From Spirogloea muscicola (lineage: Eukaryota; Streptophyta; Zygnematophyceae; Spirogloeales; Spirogloeaceae): a stretch of DNA of 22,840 nt. Under the pieces are notes generated by a model. That model was given only the letters and a program-made list of their open reading frames with translations, was not told the origin of the DNA and searched no databases. Below are positions 19,467 through 22,840 of this stretch, one piece after another. The translations under genes and the position numbers were made by a program. The stretch's first letter is position 1. Each line of letters opens with the position of its first letter. The DNA is taken from NCBI GenBank assembly GCA_009602725.1, contig WELB01000054.1, positions 463,509 through 486,348 of the forward strand. Reading direction: 5' to 3'.

Positions 19467-22400
19467 CTAGGCTGCCTGGTAACCATGGTGCTGCAGCCAG
19501 GCCACATTGATATTTATGTCAAGATATTGAGTGTCTTCAATGCAACAGAATACAGCAAGGTGGGCTGGAAGGCACAGACTACGCAGAATCAGCAGATCGA
19601 CAGACTCATGCAGACAACAGGCAGTGTGTGTTTGGGATCTGTATGATACCAAAATCGATGGTTGTGACGGATGTCGCTGGGCCGATACGAATGCCGTGCT
19701 GCAGATACAAGAAACACTGGAAGAAGTGAGCGACTTTGGCTCTGGCAGTTTTGACCAGGCAAGACATTGAACAATGCGGTGATCAACAACCTTGCAACTT
19801 GGAGGACGTCGAAGCATCGACGCCCTCCAGGAGCACAAGCACTTCCATATCACAGCGTTCCATCATCTGTTCAAGACAGCCACACCCGCCAGTCATCATA
19901 CCCTTCTCATAGAACATTCGTGAAGCTCAAGAGCTCGTATTACCCAGGCCAGCATGTCAGACTGACACAGTGACACAGCAAATAGCACTTGACAGATTGC
20001 TACAGACCCACAAATTTACAAAGACAATGTCTTGTGAAAGTGACTGCACAAGGTGACTGTTGTTGTGACCTTGTCCTGCCTCCTCATACTGCTGACATCT
20101 CAGTAAATCAAACAGTTCATGGAGCAGAAATATCTCAAATGAAGCGCTAAGTAGATCCAGGTCACTGTACAAAAGGGAGTCGTTGTGATCGTCATGCTGC
20201 ACAACGCCATGCTCGCTCAAGACCTTCCCTCAAGTCTCTACAGTGTCATTGATCCAGCTTACCGCGAAGGAGAGGCCGAAGAGGGGGCTGCTAGCCGTAA
20301 TTGGGTGAGACACGATGCAAGGTAACCCCAGGAAAACCTGGCTTCCACCGAGGACCTGTAGGAGCAGTGAAGAACATTACCATCACATTACCAGGATCAT
20401 CACGAGCTGCGTCTAGCAGGTGAAGGTATCAGGAGGGGGGGTGAACTTGCGGGTTGACCGTACAGGGAGCGAGGTGAAGCGGAAGACACTCTCTTCCTCG
20501 TCAGTAAGGACGTTATTCAAAGCCACCAGCATTCGCACATTCGCCTGTACTCATGCATTTACCATGATCGATGTCAAAAACCAGTTCTCTTCTGTCTAAG
20601 AAAGAATGATAATTTCAGTTCAGGTACAAAGAAGCGCTGGCAATGAGTACTGTCTCCAGAATAGACAATGGAATGTGACTGTCCTTACCTCAATGACCTG
20701 ATGCTTGCGAATGTTGGCCACACGGACTGAGAGGCACGGCACACCAGAATCCTGGACATACTTACCACTTGCTAAGCTTGTGAGAGTCCAACATTGTCAG
20801 TTAATAGATGCAAATGAGTCTGTCACAGTATGCGTATGCCAGAAAACAGTCCTACACTGCAGATCCTTCCAGATATGCAGAAACACATAAGGAGTATTCC
20901 ACCCAGGAGCAAGTTTTGCACTTTACTGACCTCATTAAGGACCATGGTGTGGGAGAAGACTATGGTGGATGCACGCCTTGTTGGTCGAGAAAAACGAGCA
21001 TACACCACTCCCAAAAGAGAGTAGGCTACAAGTAAGCTCGCTACTGACTGAAAGGTCACCATGAGGTTTGTAATGGGACAGTGGGGATCTGGCGTGAGCT
21101 CCCCACCATAACCTACAGGTTGAGTAGGAGAAATTTAATTTCGTCATCAACGAGAGGCAAAATGAGGATGTAGACGACCAGGGAGATGTTAGTAACGGCG
21201 TACTTATGTCCAACCTATGTAAGAAGCAAGTGGGGGGATGCTGACCTATTGTCATCGAGGTCTGAACACTGCAACAAAAAAGGGGGAAAAAGGTGCACAA
21301 AGGTAGAGCAAGGTAAGAGTATGGTCAAGCTTGTACAAGCCACCTCAATGATCCTCTTGTACATGACTTTGACTTTCACTTTATTGGTCAAATCGAGTAT
21401 GAGATGACGGTCTCGCCTAGAGTTTGTACCACTTTTATGGAGAACTCACCTAAACCAGACAGCATGCTGAAAGGAAGTCACGCCAGGTATGCAATTGTTA
21501 TTGTACGCCTGCAGATCAGGAACACGTCAACATTGTTGGTGAAAGAAGCGTGCTCATTGTCCTGTTCTCTGTTTCTCAGAAGCCATGCTTGCACGCAAAG
21601 TGCGCTGGGCGTTGCTCAGGATGTCTGTGACACTTCATGTATGCTGCTTCATCTGTGTTGCAAACCCACTGATAGAGATGGCTCCCCAGGTACAGGTAGT
21701 GTGACAGATGCAAAATAGCAGGGTATGAAGATGGTGCTGATCCTTACATCGTACCAAAAGGGCACGGCAAAGGTCACGAAGAGCGTGAAATAGGTGAAGA
21801 ACAACACGACCGTGAATCGCCAGCTCGGCATCTGTGAGGCAAGCCAGATTACCGCAAGATCATCTTTCAGAGGCAAGTGAGCTTTCTAGTCTGGGCAGAG
21901 AGCTTGAAGCGGAACTGCAAAGTGCCTCGACATGCAGCAGAACAGCCAGGACAGTGCTGGTAGGACTGGCACAGATGAGCAGCTTGGCTCAGAAGGGCAT
22001 GCGGAGTGGAAGAAGCGGACATTGACAAGCGTGTGGAAGAGGTCTCCCCAGTACAGGAACGTCTTGGGGTACCCGCGCATCTCTATGTTGAGCCGCCCCC
22101 TGCAGCCAAGTTGGGCATCGAGACGTAGGCTCGTCAGTAAGCAGCAACCTGCTGCAAAGCTAGCTCGGTCAGTCTGCCCAGGAGGTGGGTGGTCTGGACA
22201 CTGCCCACAATCTCCAGCGCGCATGACGTTCCCAGCTCGCTCTGATCCAGTGACCCCTCCCAGAGCCTCCAGCGTGGCCCAGCTTGACGGCGGCAAGCGT
22301 GACGGAGGCCACTTGGGGCCGCTAGGCACTGGCCGTGCACGGCCTCCGCCCCAGTGGCTCCTCCGGCTCTCCGGCTGCAGCGGTTCTGCGAGAGGTCGAG

Positions 22401-22700
22401 GCGTGGCACTCACTTGGCGTCGACGAGGGGCAGCTTGCGGCATCTGCCGTGGCCGGCGGGGGCGTCGGCGGCGCCGCCGCCGCCTCGACCGCTGCCGCCG
22501 ACGGAGTCGCTGCCGTCGGCTCTGCCTGGCAGGTCGGATGTGGCGCTGGCGGCGCCGCCCAGCAGAGGCTCCAGCAGCGCCACGGTGAGGCTGACGGCGC
22601 CGCCGCGGTCGTTGGCGACGGCGGCGGCCGCGCGGTGCGCCGCCAAGTCCTCCGGGTGGCCCGTCCGGCCCTTCTTGCCGGAGAGGCCCCAGGAGGCCAT
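19467..22700 (-). CDS. Inward-rectifier (Kir-type) potassium channel, 12 exons, 389 residues
   Basis: Tetrameric two-helix K+ channel of the Kir superfamily. Exons on the minus strand, all in phase: 22700-22414, 22099-22021, 21831-21748, 21508-21450, 21268-21246 (23 nt), 21112-20931, 20751-20689, 20544-20464, 20337-20263, 19866-19791, 19698-19650 and 19578-19467. Elements in order: a Gly/Ala-rich N-terminus (1-95); slide helix YWGDLFHTLVN; M1 SWRFTVVLFFTYFTLFVTFA; pore helix TSFQHAVWF; filter SVQTSMTIGYGG (GYG at 178-180). Next come M2 FQSVASLLVAYSLLGVV and the basic PIP2-type linker YARFSRPTRRASTIVFS. The cytoplasmic domain has VRVANIRKHQVIE, IVSHPITASSPLF, MEVLVLLEGVDAS, ARHSYRPSDIRHNHRF and IEDTQYLDIN. 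This is the usual Kir order and length. The residue that aligns with the rectification controller (Asp172 in Kir2.1) is Ala, so weak rectification is expected. The last intron (72 nt) and the exact C-terminus are the least certain parts. Confidence 0.88.
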
Positions 22701-22716
22701 CAGCGGCGACGGCGGC

Positions 22717-22840
<124 letters not shown>

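Noticed and set aside
19957-20220. Minus-strand frame with DLDLLSASFEIFLLHELFDL inside the channel gene
   Set aside because: Exons 20337-20263 and 19866-19791 join directly with a gap-free match in length to the Kir fold (SPLF...VLLEG). This frame therefore lies in the intron between them.
21932-22588. 218-residue plus-strand open frame over the channel's first exons
   Set aside because: It is the antisense of Kir exons 1 and 2 in GC-rich DNA. The minus strand has clear Kir motifs and in-phase splice sites.

Overview
The window is nuclear DNA of a photosynthetic eukaryote, most likely a green alga (Chlorophyta; a trebouxiophyte is my guess, not proven). The reasons are intron-dense genes with GT-AG splice sites, GC-rich first exons, a plant-type lysophosphatidate acyltransferase, a plastid-type SRPBCC/cyclase protein, a retropepsin-like aspartic protease of a kind I associate with green algae, and decayed non-LTR retrotransposon fragments. 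I saw no bacterial operons, CRISPR arrays, tRNAs or rRNAs. I assembled the gene models by hand from splice sites, reading phase and remembered family patterns. No alignment or search was run.

Layout, left to right. 28-4000 (+): a multi-exon retropepsin-like protease with two DTG active-site motifs. 4215-5129 (+): the dead 3' end of a retrotransposon ORF with one in-frame stop, followed by its 3' UTR. 5456-6542 (+): mitochondrial ribosomal protein mL54, 4 exons. 6839-9603 (-): an 11-exon, 383-residue ER-type LPA acyltransferase, convergent with mL54. 9716-11411: a GC-rich island and a cluster of retrotransposon 3' ends in both orientations. 11629-12285 (-): an SRPBCC/cyclase-like gene that seems to lack its C-terminal third. 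12310-12902 (+): a small unrecognised gene, head-to-head with the previous one. 13082-15071 (+): an unusual gene with a PCNA-interacting (PIP-box-like) motif and two duplicated Cys4 modules, enclosed by a 25-bp inverted repeat at 13064-13088 and 15133-15157. 15765-18004 (+): a probable p31comet/MAD2L1BP homologue in 9 exons. 18308-19406 (-): an unrecognised 270-residue protein. 19467-22700 (-): a 12-exon, 389-residue inward-rectifier (Kir-type) K+ channel whose selectivity filter is split between a 23-nt exon and its neighbour. 22719-22840: an uninterrupted run of 122 T at the window end.

These are independent housekeeping or accessory genes (proteolysis, mitochondrial translation, phospholipid synthesis, spindle checkpoint, K+ transport) rather than one pathway. 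The least explained items are the inverted-repeat-bounded PIP-box/Cys4 gene and the retrotransposon debris next to the broken cyclase gene.
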